This document shows positions 29,634 through 37,143 of a stretch of 64,000 bases of DNA, in pieces. The stretch spans positions 1-64,000 of the forward strand of contig NZ_VPFL01000016.1 in assembly GCF_008014345.1 (NCBI RefSeq). The letters run 5' to 3'. The position numbers were made by a program, and so were the translations under genes. This DNA comes from Pelomicrobium methylotrophicum (GTDB taxonomy: Bacteria; Pseudomonadota; Gammaproteobacteria; Burkholderiales; UBA6910). The notes beneath the pieces are model-generated. The model was not told the DNA's origin and did not search any database. It saw only the letters and a program-made list of their open reading frames with translations. The first letter of the stretch is position 1. Each line of letters opens with the position of its first letter.

Positions 29634-29720
29634 ATGGAACTAGTAATTTTCCTTATGTGCGTTCTTGCCGGCCTTGTAATCAGCCGTCCGGTCGTTCGGG
29701 CGCTTTTAAGGACCAGGTAG
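29634..29720 (+). CDS. 28-residue membrane peptide
   Basis: An ATG behind a strong TTGGAGGT site opens a 28-codon frame: a hydrophobic run (LVIFLMCVLAGLVI) followed by a basic tail (SRPVVRALLRTR). Its leader element and good ribosome-binding site argue that it is translated. No family recognised; a single-span membrane peptide is all that can be said. Confidence 0.6.
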   Translation: MELVIFLMCVLAGLVISRPVVRALLRTR

Positions 29721-29854
29721 AGCGCACACCTTCTGCGGGCGGCGCCCGCAGTCCGGAAAGGTTTCGAAAACCGAGACCCGTCCGGCCTGCGGGGGCCGCT
29801 TCGCATCCGAATGCGGCTCTCCGCAGAGTTCTCGAACTTTGTCAGGAGAGCATC

Positions 29855-30013
29855 ATGAACGATCAGGATTTGAAGCGGCTCTTTCGGGCAATCCCATTCG
29901 CCATGGCGTGCGATCTGCATCAGAGGCTCAAAGCCGGCTGCACTGCACATCAGACGCGGCAGATGCTGCGCAAAGCGCTGGTGGCGGCGGGAATGGCCAG
30001 GAAAGCGCGTTAA
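29855..30013 (+). CDS. Small hypothetical protein (52 residues)
   Basis: A basic, mostly helical 52-residue protein (MNDQDLKRLFRAIPFAMACD, later RQMLRKALVAAGMARKAR). AGGAGAG precedes the ATG. Copy B of the multi-stem RNA starts five bases after its stop. The 134 bases upstream fold into several hairpins (for example CTGCGGGC/GCCCGCAG). Function unknown. Confidence 0.6.
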   Translation: MNDQDLKRLFRAIPFAMACDLHQRLKAGCTAHQTRQMLRKALVAAGMARKAR

Positions 30014-30017
30014 AGGC

Positions 30018-30184
30018 AGGCCCCGGATGACCGGGGCCTTTCCAGAGCGCATCTGCGTGGTGCACTCCGGAAAGACAGGATTGTCGCTTCTGGTTATCCA
30101 GAGCGCATAGCGGTAGCTGGCCGCGCCGAAAGGCGAAACAGCAATCAGGCGCCGAGCCGGGAAACCGGGTCGGCATTCATCAAC
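30018..30184 (+). ncRNA. Multi-stem RNA, copy B
   Basis: P0 GGCCCCGG-ATGA-CCGGGGCC with TTT (30018-30040). P1 CTTTCC/GGAAAG enclosing GAGCGC/GTGCAC (to 30075). P2 CGCTTCTGG-TTAT-CCAGAGCG (30085-30105). P3 GCGG-TAGCTGG-CCGC (30110-30124). Linker CAGCAATC. P4 GCCGA..CCGG-GAAA-CCGG..TCGGC (30151-30174), then CATTCATC. All stems differ in sequence from copies C-E but keep pairing. Confidence 0.75.
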
Positions 30185-30470
30185 CCAGACCGGGTCAACC
30201 ACCCACGGCTGAAGCCGGAGGCTTGCCGTGAGGCGGCCTGGGTTGACCAGGGAGAGCCGCAACCAACCGGCTACGTTGCAGCCAGGACGGAAGACCCACC
30301 GGCGAATGCTTCCTCAGTTCGCCGCTCTGGAAGGGATGGATGCAGACAACCGTGAGGGCAAGGGCGAAACGGTCCATTCCGGCCCCGCAGGGGGGCATCC
30401 GGGTTGCAACATTCCCGAGGGGAGACGCCCGCAAGGGCGCGTAACCAGACCCGTAAGGGTAGAAAGGAAG
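30185..30470 (+). other. Long structured leader without a recognised gene
   Basis: CAACCCAG at about 30181 can pair with CTGGGTTG near 30239, enclosing ACGGC/GCCGT. Further stems include GGCGAAT/GTTCGCC (30301-30323), GCCCGC/GGGCGC near 30428 and ACCC-GTAA-GGGT (30450-30460). The frames here are not convincing, and it precedes a 33-codon gene. A weaker copy of the GTCAACCAC..CACGGCTGAAGCC segment is at about 63217. Confidence 0.45.
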
Positions 30471-30473
30471 GAA

Positions 30474-30575
30474 ATGGCAATTGAGTCACTTGTGGGTCTC
30501 GTTGTGTTCGCAATCGTATTTGCAGCAATGGGAATCTACGCCAAGAAGCACGAGATCAAACCGCCGAAGAAGTAG
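30474..30575 (+). CDS. 33-residue membrane peptide
   Basis: MAIESLVGLVVFAIVFAAMG followed by IYAKKHEIKPPKK: one membrane span and a short lysine-rich tail. The ribosome-binding site is AAAGGAAGG. It resembles small single-span peptides often found in conjugative elements; no function known. Confidence 0.65.
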   Translation: MAIESLVGLVVFAIVFAAMGIYAKKHEIKPPKK

Positions 30576-30597
30576 TCGGTCGCCAATTTCTCATCAA

Positions 30598-30642
30598 CCG
30601 CCCCTGCGGGATGCTTACGTCCCGCAGGGGACGTGGTGTCTC
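30598..30642 (+). promoter_or_regulatory. Hairpin/pseudoknot leader element 3
   Basis: CCCCTGCGGGA pairs with TCCCGCAGGGG (11 bp, loop TGCTTACG). The downstream segment ACGTGGTGTCTCC keeps the family spacing, but its pairing back to the loop is weak here, unlike in the other copies. It precedes the RecE-type nuclease gene by about 40 bases. Confidence 0.65.
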
Positions 30643-30681
30643 CGGGGCTTCATCAACCACGTCATCAACAAAGGAGGCACC

Positions 30682-31521
30682 ATGAAGAAGGCAGAAAACG
30701 CAGGTCTGCTTTCCATGCCGGCAGACCAGTATCACGCCAATCAGGCGGTTGGCCATTCAGGGCTGGTGCGCATCATGCGCTCTCCAGCCCACTACCGGGA
30801 ATACGTGACCAACCCGCCCGAGCCGACCCCGGCGATGCAGTTGGGAACGGCATTCCACGTGGCCCTTCTTGAGCCGGATCGGCTCGGAGAGACCTTCGTG
30901 GTCGCGCCGAAGTTCGACCGGCGCACGAAGGAAGGTCGTCAAGCCGCCGAGGCCTGGGAGGCGGAACACGCGGGCAAAACCGCGCTGACCGCCGAGCAGA
31001 TGAACGCCATCGAGCAGATGGTAGCGTCGGTGAAGCAACACGCCGGCGCTGCCGGACTGCTCGCCAACGGAATGGCTGAGATGTCCGGCTTCTGGAGTGA
31101 TCCGGAAACCGGCATCGAGTGCAAGTGCCGCCCGGACTGGCTGGCTATGGCAGGCGAGACCGTCACCGGCATTGTCGATGTGAAAACCTGCGTCGACGCG
31201 AGCGCCGATGGCTTTGCTCGCGCAATCGCCACGCTGGGCTACGACCTGCAGGCAGCTTTCTACCAGGATGGGCTGAAGGCCATGACCGGCAGAACCATCC
31301 CGTTCTACTTCATCGCCGTTGAGAAGGAGGCGCCCTACGCGGTTGCAGCCTACGAGGCGAGCGACGAGGTGATCGAGGTCGGACGCGCCAAGTATCGCGG
31401 TGCGCTTCAGCTTCTGAAGTGGTGCCGCGAGAACGGCCGCTGGCCTGCGTATCAGCCGAACGGGGAGATCGAGACGATCAACCTGCCGCGCTGGGCAGCC
31501 AACTTCGACCTGGAGGGGTGA
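30682..31521 (+). CDS. RecE/DUF3799-type PD-(D/E)XK exonuclease
   Basis: 279 residues. The N-terminal ISxS-like box (YHANQAVGHSGLVRIMRSPAHYREY), MQLGTAFHVALLEPDRL, and the nuclease core CKCRPDWLAMAG..TGIVDVKTC (PD and DxK in order) match RecE/ExoVIII-type nucleases. These resect double-stranded ends for a RecT-type annealing protein, which is encoded 760 bases downstream, so the two probably form one recombination pair. AAAGGAGGCACC precedes the ATG at 30682. Confidence 0.87.
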   Translation: MKKAENAGLLSMPADQYHANQAVGHSGLVRIMRSPAHYREYVTNPPEPTPAMQLGTAFHVALLEPDRLGETFVVAPKFDRRTKEGRQAAEAWEAEHAGKTALTAEQMNAIEQMVASVKQHAGAAGLLANGMAEMSGFWSDPETGIECKCRPDWLAMAGETVTGIVDVKTCVDASADGFARAIATLGYDLQAAFYQDGLKAMTGRTIPFYFIAVEKEAPYAVAAYEASDEVIEVGRAKYRGALQLLKWCRENGRWPAYQPNGEIETINLPRWAANFDLEG

Positions 31522-31524
31522 GCC

Positions 31525-31980
31525 ATGATCTACACCAAGTTCATGCTGACCCCTGGCGCAAAATGGCCTGAAGACTGGCTGGACGGCGCCGAATTCACCC
31601 CCAAGCCCTCCTTGCAAGACGCCGATGAGGTGGTCGAGCGTGAGGGCGAAGGGACTACCGCTTTCGCCCTGATGGGCTTCGACCCGGAGGGCGACAGGTG
31701 GGAAGTCCTGATGGTGGCCTACCGTCACACTACCCTGGTGCGCCGCGTCAACATGATGTTTGGCACGGACACGGAGTGGGACGGCCAGGCGCCGATGGAG
31801 TTAGACCGCGGAGAGGGGATCGAAGCGGTCGAGTACACGACCATTGATGGCCGCCGAGTCAGGGTATGGGGCGGTCTGATGGCGGGAACTATAGCTGCCT
31901 ATCAAGACCATTCTCCATCCTGGCTTCGCTTCGAGGCACTAGCCAACCGCCTCGGCGTGACGATCCGGAAGGAGGCGTAA
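31525..31980 (+). CDS. Hypothetical protein between nuclease and RecT
   Basis: 151 residues, acidic, no signal peptide or membrane span. Beta-rich pattern (WEVLMVAYRHTTLVRRVNMMFG; GIEAVEYTTIDGRRVRVWGG). It starts three bases after the nuclease stop, so it belongs to the same operon. No family recognised. Confidence 0.7.
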   Translation: MIYTKFMLTPGAKWPEDWLDGAEFTPKPSLQDADEVVEREGEGTTAFALMGFDPEGDRWEVLMVAYRHTTLVRRVNMMFGTDTEWDGQAPMELDRGEGIEAVEYTTIDGRRVRVWGGLMAGTIAAYQDHSPSWLRFEALANRLGVTIRKEA

Positions 31981-32184
31981 GTGGCCAACGTCCGATTCGT
32001 CACGAATGGCAATGAAAACGGCAAGACAGCATACCTTGTAAAACAAGGTCTTGCCGGCATGTGGATCACTATCGCCTCCATCGTCTTCGATGGTGAGCGC
32101 TGGTGCGTACACAAACATGGCCGAATCGATCGCTTCGAGAAACTGCGCGAAGCGAAAGACGAGGCCATCAAGTCGGCCTGCTAA
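31981..32184 (+). CDS. Small hypothetical protein (67 residues)
   Basis: Starts with GTG directly after the previous stop, behind AAGGAGGCG. MANVRFVTNGNENGKTAYLV and ITIASIVFDGERWCVHKHGR suggest a small beta fold with a helical end. No function known; co-transcribed with its neighbours. Confidence 0.6.
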   Translation: MANVRFVTNGNENGKTAYLVKQGLAGMWITIASIVFDGERWCVHKHGRIDRFEKLREAKDEAIKSAC

Positions 32185-32202
32185 ACAGGTAGGTCAATTC
32201 AA

Positions 32203-32253
32203 CCGGGCGGGAGCCCATGCGTTTCCCGTCCGGGGGGCCATGGTGCGACCGCC
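32203..32253 (+). promoter_or_regulatory. Hairpin/pseudoknot leader element 4
   Basis: CCGGGCGGGA pairs with TCCCGTCCGG. The loop GCCCATG can pair with CATGGTGC behind the stem, with one bulged T. It lies 29 bases before recT. Confidence 0.75.
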
Positions 32254-32281
32254 TTTCATTTTCATTCCGAAAGGAGAAACC

Positions 32282-33364
32282 ATGGCTTTACAAACTCTGA
32301 AGAACCTCAATCGAGCTGAATCCAACCCCCAAACCTTTCCGGCCATGCTGGAAAAGTTCAAAGGGGAGATTGCCCGGGCGCTGCCCAAGCATATCAACCC
32401 GGACCGCATGGCGCGCATCGCCCTGACCGCGTTCCGCATGAACCCGAAACTGGCGGAATGCGATCCGCGGAGCGTTTTCGCGGCCGTCGTCCAGTCCTCG
32501 CAGTTGGGATTGGAAGTCGGGCTGATGGGCGAGGCGCATCTGGTGCCGTTCAAGGGGCAATGCCAGCTCATCCCCGGCTACACCGGGCTGATGAAGCTGG
32601 CACGCCAGTCCGGTCTGGTTCAGGACATCTATGCGCACGAGGTCCGCGTGAACGACAAGTTCACTCTCAAGCTCGGGCTGGAGCGTTCCCTGGAGCACGA
32701 ACCGCTCACTGGTCCCGGCGGCTTCCCTGCTTCCGATGAGGAACGTGGTGAGGTGGTCGGCTTTTACGCGGTCGCCGTCTTCAAAGACGGCACACGCAGT
32801 TTTGCGGCCATGAGCCGCAAGGAAGTCGAGCGGATCCGCGACAACAGTCGCGGCTACCAGGTCGCCAAAGCTGCGAAGAAGGAGTCCGTTTGGGACACCG
32901 ACTTCGTGGCCATGGGCCTCAAGACCGTCATCCGGCGGCTGTGCAAGTTCCTGCCAAAGTCGCCGGAACTGGCGACGGCGCTGGCGCTTGATGCGGCGGC
33001 GGATAGCGGAAAGGGCCAGAACCTCGATGTCAATGACGTGATCGAAGGCAATTATGCCCCGATCATTGATCATGACACGGGTGAAATCCTGGATCCGGCC
33101 ACTCAGGAGAAACCGGAACCGTCGGAAGAAGCGGCGAAGCCTCAGACTTCGCCCGCTAAAGCGGCGGCCAAGCCGGAGACTGGCGGGCCGGCAAAGGTCA
33201 ATCCGAAGCTTGAGGCGGCCATCAAGACCATGGAGAAGGCGAAGACGGTGGATGCGCTGGATGAAGCCTACATCCGCGCCGAAGCCGAATTCGAGGGGGC
33301 TGAGATCGAAATCCTGATGCGAGAATACCGTCGCATCAAAGCCGACCTCGGCAGCATGATCTAA
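32282..33364 (+). CDS. recT: RecT-family single-strand annealing protein
   Basis: 360 residues. The RecT core covers about residues 30-240: ARIALTAFRMNPKLAECDPRSV, GLEVGLMGEAHLVPFKGQCQ, LIPGYTGLMKLARQSG and WDTDFVAMGLKTVIRRLCKFLP. A Pro/Ala/Glu/Lys-rich linker and a helical C-terminal tail follow. Together with the RecE-type nuclease it gives the element its own recombination system. AAAGGAGAAACC precedes the ATG at 32282. Multi-stem RNA copy C starts eight bases after its stop. Confidence 0.95.
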   Translation: MALQTLKNLNRAESNPQTFPAMLEKFKGEIARALPKHINPDRMARIALTAFRMNPKLAECDPRSVFAAVVQSSQLGLEVGLMGEAHLVPFKGQCQLIPGYTGLMKLARQSGLVQDIYAHEVRVNDKFTLKLGLERSLEHEPLTGPGGFPASDEERGEVVGFYAVAVFKDGTRSFAAMSRKEVERIRDNSRGYQVAKAAKKESVWDTDFVAMGLKTVIRRLCKFLPKSPELATALALDAAADSGKGQNLDVNDVIEGNYAPIIDHDTGEILDPATQEKPEPSEEAAKPQTSPAKAAAKPETGGPAKVNPKLEAAIKTMEKAKTVDALDEAYIRAEAEFEGAEIEILMREYRRIKADLGSMI

Positions 33365-33371
33365 GCAGTAC

Positions 33372-33530
33372 CCCCGCGCTTCGGCGCGGGGTTTTCCGGA
33401 GCGCATTCTTCTGAGTGCGCCGCGGAAAACCAGATTTCTCGTTCTGGCGTAAGCCAGGAGAAAAGAAGGTAGCTGGCCTTCTCAAAGAAGCAGCATCGAG
33501 GCGGCAGTCCGGGCGACCGGCTGCCATTCG
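33372..33530 (+). ncRNA. Multi-stem RNA, copy C
   Basis: P0 CCCCGCGC-TTCG-GCGCGGGG plus TTTT (33372-33395). P1 TTTTCCG/CGGAAAA enclosing GCGCA/TGCGC. P2 CTGGC-GTAA-GCCAG (33444-33457). P3 AGAAGG-TAGCTGG-CCTTCT. Linker GCAGCATC. P4 GGCAG..CCGG-GCGA-CCGG-CTGCC (33503-33525), then CATTC. Leader element 5 follows at once. Confidence 0.78.
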
Positions 33531-33533
33531 TAA

Positions 33534-33574
33534 ACCCCGCCGGGGCGCTCGTTCCCGGCAGGGGACGATGCGTC
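33534..33574 (+). promoter_or_regulatory. Hairpin/pseudoknot leader element 5
   Basis: CCCC..GCCGGG pairs with CCCGGC.GGGG. The loop CGC.TCGT pairs with ACGA.GCG just 3' of the stem. It lies 26 bases before a zinc-ribbon gene. Confidence 0.72.
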
Positions 33575-33599
33575 TTCGGCTCTAGTTATGGAGGCGAAG

Positions 33600-34256
33600 A
33601 TGTTCTTCGAGAAGAAAATCGACCTGCGTTCCAAGCAAGCGATGGTGGCCTTCCTTTGCGGCCACCACAGGTATTACACGATGAACTCGTGGAACCGGAC
33701 GACCAGCTACGCGAATAGGATAAAAATCCCCTATCTAGGCTTGACACAGGAGCAGGTAAGCCGGGCCTACGACATTCTCGATACCGACTACTGGGATGAG
33801 CTTCAGTTCGTCATCGACGACTTCACGTCGGAGATGGATGGGAACTACACGATCGGGGTCAATGGCCGCTCGGGTGGTTACCTGGTGCTGTACAGGGGTG
33901 AGTATTACGACCCTGGGTACAAGAGCCGGTGCCGCGCCTGCGGGCAACTGAACTACCAAGCAGTTAGCGGCGAGGTTGGTCAGTGCGGTCGGTGCGGAAA
34001 GATGGAGCGGGTCAATTTTTCAAAGCCGCTCCGGTGGCATCGAGTTCTACCTGGTCAAGGCATCGACCAAGGAGAATCCTTTGAGGACTGGTCGATGCAA
34101 CAGTTGCGAGAGCGGGTAGAGCTGGTATGCCGGTTCGACCGCGCATGCGACGAGATTCGGAACGCATTCATCGACCTTCTCGATAACTGCTGTGTTATCG
34201 AGGAGACGGTGATGGTTCCCAAGACCGTCCGTCGCATCGTCTGCGCTGCTGCGTAG
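33600..34256 (+). CDS. Hypothetical protein with zinc ribbon
   Basis: 218 residues. CRAC (about residue 109) and CGRC (about 129) form a four-cysteine zinc ribbon in the middle. The N-terminal half is rich in Tyr and Asn (HHRYYTMNSWNRTTSYANR). A frame from 33588 exists, but GGAGG directly behind that ATG points to the ATG at 33600. Not recognised; the position between RecT and SSB suggests a DNA-metabolism or establishment role. Confidence 0.7.
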   Translation: MFFEKKIDLRSKQAMVAFLCGHHRYYTMNSWNRTTSYANRIKIPYLGLTQEQVSRAYDILDTDYWDELQFVIDDFTSEMDGNYTIGVNGRSGGYLVLYRGEYYDPGYKSRCRACGQLNYQAVSGEVGQCGRCGKMERVNFSKPLRWHRVLPGQGIDQGESFEDWSMQQLRERVELVCRFDRACDEIRNAFIDLLDNCCVIEETVMVPKTVRRIVCAAA

Positions 34257-34265
34257 GTTCTTCTC

Positions 34266-34314
34266 AACCCGGCGGGAAACGCCATGTCTCCCGCCGGGGG
34301 CATGGTGTGACCGC
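34266..34314 (+). promoter_or_regulatory. Hairpin/pseudoknot leader element 6
   Basis: CCCGGCGGGA pairs with TCCCGCCGGG (10 bp). The loop CGCCATG pairs with CATGGTG downstream (7 bp, one G-U). It lies 34 bases before ssb. Confidence 0.78.
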
Positions 34315-34347
34315 CTTTCCAGTCTCATGACAGAAAGGAGTTTCACC

Positions 34348-34752
34348 ATGTTGAATAAAGTCCAACTGATCGGCTTTCTTGGGGCCGACCCGGATGTTCG
34401 CTACACACAAGATGGCGATGCCATCGCCCGTTTCCGCCTTGCCACCCATGAGACGTTCAGGGACGGAAAGGGCGAGAAGCAGGACCGGACGGAGTGGCAC
34501 AACATAGTCATGTTCGGCCGGCTTGCAGAAATAGCGAAGGAGCATCTGAAGAAGGGCTCCTTGGCATACGTCGAGGGCCACCTCCATACCCGTTCCTGGG
34601 AGAAGGATGGCGAGACCCGCTACACCACGGAAATCGTCGCCGAGAGCATGAAAATGCTCCCGAGCGGCAAGGCGAAGGATGACCACGAGGCGCCCAAGAC
34701 GGCGAAGAGCGGGAAATCCGCTGCCAAGCATTACGACGATGGGCCGTTCTGA
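34348..34752 (+). CDS. ssb: Single-stranded DNA-binding protein
   Basis: 134 residues. The OB fold is clear: MLNKVQLIGFLGADPDVRYT, FRLATHE, DRTEWHNIVMFGRLAEIA and LKKGSLAYVEGHLHTRSW. A short flexible tail ends DDGPF, an acidic tip like that used to recruit partner proteins. It is shorter than chromosomal SSB, as is usual for plasmid and ICE copies. Preceded by leader element 6; the stop overlaps the next frame. Confidence 0.95.
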   Translation: MLNKVQLIGFLGADPDVRYTQDGDAIARFRLATHETFRDGKGEKQDRTEWHNIVMFGRLAEIAKEHLKKGSLAYVEGHLHTRSWEKDGETRYTTEIVAESMKMLPSGKAKDDHEAPKTAKSGKSAAKHYDDGPF

Positions 34753-34766
34753 TGGAGGGTGCTGCC

Positions 34767-35078
34767 ATGTTGCTGACCAAGCATGAAGCTGCGCAGAAGT
34801 GGTGCCCTCTGGCGCAATCAGAGGTGTGCATGGCCGATGGCTGCGCGATGTGGCGATGGGCGCCAATCATCAATCCTTCGAACGGTGCTCGACGGTTCAT
34901 GGTGGCAGACAATCCTGCTGCGAAAACCGAGCAGGAAGCCGGTACCAAGCCGGAACACTGCCATGGCTGGGAGTTCCACCCCTGCGCGGAGGATCCAGCC
35001 GGATGGATCGAGCCGGAGGCGGCAGCCAATAGGCGCCGTCGCGGCTATTGCGGTCTTGCCGGCGTGCCTTCGCTCTGA
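34767..35078 (+). CDS. Cysteine/tryptophan-rich small hypothetical protein
   Basis: 103 residues. KWCPLAQSEVCMADGCAMWRW near the N-terminus and HCHGWEFHPCAED later give five to six cysteines and several tryptophans that could bind a metal. GGAGGG precedes the ATG at 34767. It is translationally close to ssb. Small proteins of this cast occur in ICE and phage replication regions; function unknown. Confidence 0.65.
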   Translation: MLLTKHEAAQKWCPLAQSEVCMADGCAMWRWAPIINPSNGARRFMVADNPAAKTEQEAGTKPEHCHGWEFHPCAEDPAGWIEPEAAANRRRRGYCGLAGVPSL

Positions 35079-35091
35079 ATGACAGCACGAA

Positions 35092-35138
35092 CCCCAGCCG
35101 GGGAGCTTCTCCCCGGCTGGGGACGCTCTTCGGCTGGT
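35092..35138 (+). promoter_or_regulatory. Hairpin/pseudoknot leader element 7
   Basis: CCCCAGCCGGGGA pairs with TCCCCGGCTGGGG (13 bp). CCAGCCG of the 5' arm can alternatively pair with CGGCTGG at 35130-35136. A second hairpin (GCATCCA/TGGATGC, about 35156-35193) follows before the primase-like gene. Confidence 0.74.
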
Positions 35139-35223
35139 TTTCACCCCGTGCCGGGGCATCCAAAAGTGCCTCTTGCGGGGTGCTTCTGGATGCTCCGACC
35201 GGGGCTTTTCAGAGGAGAACAGC

Positions 35224-36300
35224 ATGAAAGCCGAAGAGATCAGACCTGTGGCGCGTGGACGATGGGGAGAAATCCTCGCGGCCCTCGCGCCCCATTTGAT
35301 TCCAGCGCTGGAACGCAAAGGCCGCCATATGCCTTGTCCGGTACATGGCGGAAGAGACGGCTACCGTGTCTTCAAGGATGTGGATGAAACCGGTGGAAGC
35401 GTCTGCAACACGTGCGGCGTGTTCCCGGACGGTTTCGCCACGCTCATGTGGGCGAACGGTTGGGATTTCCCTACCGCGCTCAGGGCGGTGGCGGGCTACC
35501 TGTGTGTCGGGACCAGCACGGGGAGGCCCGCGCGGAAAGTAAAGCCTGAGCCACAGAAGGGCGAGGACGACGAGAAGCTGCGCCAAGCGCTCAACCGTGT
35601 CTGGAACGAGTCGATCCCGATTATGGACCGGGACGCGGAGCCGGCCAGGTTGTACTTGGCGCGGCGCGGAATCTCGATCCGTCCGCCAGAAACCATCCGG
35701 TTCCATCCGTCGCTGGCGTACTACGACGGCGACAAAAAGGCAGCAGGAGGCTACCCGGCCATCATCGCAATGGTGACCGGCGCGCAGGGGAATCCGGTAA
35801 CGATTCACAGGACTTACCTCACGCCAGACGGGAAGAAGGCCCCCGTCGAGTCGCCAAAGAAATTGATGGCCTACCCGAAGGATCGCAGGATCGTCGGGGG
35901 TGCCATCCGGCTGGTGGAGGCGGGTTCTGTGCTCGCCGTGGCCGAAGGTCTCGAAACCTCCCTGGCCGTGCTGGAAGGTACCGGGTTACCGGTCTGGTGC
36001 GCCGTCAATGCGTACCTGCTGGAACATCTCGTGCCGCCTGAGAGTGTCCGCCGTGTCATTGTCTTCGCCGATAAGGACAGGGCAACCGAACAGCATCCCA
36101 GAGGTCACGGGCAGGAAGCCGCCAGGCGACTCGTCCAGCGTCTCTGGGAGATGGGGATCAAGGCATCGGCCATCGTTCCCGCAGGGGAGATTCCGCCGGG
36201 CCAGAAGTCTCTGGACTGGTTGGACATCCTCAATCGGGACGGAAAGGCGGGATTCCCGACCTTGCGATCGGTTGAGCAGGCAATCCGCCGTGTCGCATAA
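35224..36300 (+). CDS. Primase/toprim-domain protein
   Basis: 358 residues. An N-terminal zinc-binding domain like that of P4-type primases (HMPCPVHGGRDGYRVF, then SVCNTCG) is followed by a helical part (RLYLARRGI) and a toprim domain: LAVAEGLETSLAVLEGTG (catalytic Glu) and VIVFADKD (Asp pair). It lacks a helicase domain. It probably primes replication of the transferred or excised element DNA, next to SSB and the RecE/RecT pair. AGAGGAGAAC precedes the ATG at 35224. Confidence 0.87.
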   Translation: MKAEEIRPVARGRWGEILAALAPHLIPALERKGRHMPCPVHGGRDGYRVFKDVDETGGSVCNTCGVFPDGFATLMWANGWDFPTALRAVAGYLCVGTSTGRPARKVKPEPQKGEDDEKLRQALNRVWNESIPIMDRDAEPARLYLARRGISIRPPETIRFHPSLAYYDGDKKAAGGYPAIIAMVTGAQGNPVTIHRTYLTPDGKKAPVESPKKLMAYPKDRRIVGGAIRLVEAGSVLAVAEGLETSLAVLEGTGLPVWCAVNAYLLEHLVPPESVRRVIVFADKDRATEQHPRGHGQEAARRLVQRLWEMGIKASAIVPAGEIPPGQKSLDWLDILNRDGKAGFPTLRSVEQAIRRVA

Positions 36301-36310
36301 GGGGGGGGAG

Positions 36311-36553
36311 ATGTACGGAATCATCGACTTCTCCAGAATCGACACGGAACCCGGCGCGCCCTCGGCCTTTGCGCCCCCAAGCGGGTGGCACGGCGACTAC
36401 ATGCAGTACATGCGGCAACGTTGGAAAACCGATCCAGGCGTTCGGCAGCATGTAGCGGTAGTCGGCCGCATGCTCGTAAGGGGCGAGCGGGTGGTTTTCT
36501 GCGGGCCTTTCGCAAAAGAAGCGAAAGAGATCGCGGAGGCCGTCTGGCGGTAA
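36311..36553 (+). CDS. Small hypothetical protein (80 residues)
   Basis: MYGIIDFSRIDTEPGAPSAF, then aromatic residues (GWHGDYMQYMRQRW) and a C-terminal helix. A G-rich GGGGGGGAG precedes the ATG, ten bases after the primase-like gene. Multi-stem RNA copy D starts four bases after its stop. No family known. Confidence 0.55.
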   Translation: MYGIIDFSRIDTEPGAPSAFAPPSGWHGDYMQYMRQRWKTDPGVRQHVAVVGRMLVRGERVVFCGPFAKEAKEIAEAVWR

Positions 36554-36557
36554 GCCG

Positions 36558-36718
36558 CCCCGCCGAAAGGCGGGGTTTTTCCCAGCACATCGGACGGTGT
36601 GCTGAGAAAAGCCAAGTTTCTTCCTGTCGGTTATGCCGATGGGTGGATGGTCCTAGCTGGGGACTGAAAAAAAGAAGCAGCGTTGAGACTGACAGGCGGC
36701 GACGCCTGTCAGATATTC
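36558..36718 (+). ncRNA. Multi-stem RNA, copy D
   Basis: P0 CCCCGCC-GAAA-GGCGGGG plus TTTTT (36558-36580). P1 TTTTTC..CAGCAC with GTGTGCTG..GAAAA. P2 around TCGG-TTATG-CCGA. P3 GTCC-TAGCTGG-GGAC (36650-36664). Linker GAAGCAGC. P4 CTGACAGGCG-GCGA-CGCCTGTCAG (36689-36712), then ATTC. P3 and P4 differ completely from copy C in sequence but keep perfect pairing. Confidence 0.8.
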
Positions 36719-36719
36719 A

Positions 36720-36766
36720 AACCCCTGTCGGGGGGCAATCCCCGGCTTGGGGACGCTCTTCGACAG
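36720..36766 (+). promoter_or_regulatory. Hairpin/pseudoknot leader element 8
   Basis: CCCC..CGGGG pairs with CCCCG..GGGG. CTGTCG of the 5' arm can pair with CGACAG at 36761-36766. It lies 36 bases before the PemK/MazF-like gene. Confidence 0.66.
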
Positions 36767-36801
36767 CCGATGCCGGACGGTATCCGGTTTGGAGAAGAGC
36801 A

Positions 36802-37143
36802 ATGAAAGAAGGTGATGTGGTGCTCGCCCCTTTCCGCTTCATGGATCGGGTGGAGAAGAAGCTGCGGCCATGCATCGTCATCGAAGCTGATGCGGTGTCG
36901 GTGAAGGTAGTCTTCATCACGAGCCGGAAAGTCGACAGGGCATTCGAAACTGAGGTTGTCCTGTCGGATGCAGAGGCGCGGCTCATAGGACTTGACCGCG
37001 CAAGCCGCGTCGACTTCGCAAAGCGGGACAGAATCCCGCGCTGTGAAGTCAAAAAGGTAATCGGGAACATCTCCGCGTTGCCGAAAAGTCGGCTCGCCGG
37101 GATGTTCCGTGCCGCGAAAGCGGCCGGTCTTTACGACGACTGA
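36802..37143 (+). CDS. PemK/MazF-like toxin-family protein
   Basis: 113 residues with the small beta-barrel pattern of the PemK/MazF group: GDVVLAPFRFMDRVEKKLRPCIVIE, VKVVFITSRK and VDFAKRDRIPRCEVKKVIGNIS. Family members cleave mRNA and are held inactive by an antitoxin. No antitoxin precedes it, which is unusual. The only candidate partner is the convergent ribbon-helix-helix gene, which overlaps its 3' end by 13 bases. Confidence 0.72.
   Translation: MKEGDVVLAPFRFMDRVEKKLRPCIVIEADAVSVKVVFITSRKVDRAFETEVVLSDAEARLIGLDRASRVDFAKRDRIPRCEVKKVIGNISALPKSRLAGMFRAAKAAGLYDD

Noticed and set aside
30757-31728. Long antisense frames such as 30757-31728 and 61565-62701
   Set aside because: They are shadows of the nuclease and TrfA genes on the other strand; high GC produces long stop-free antisense frames throughout.
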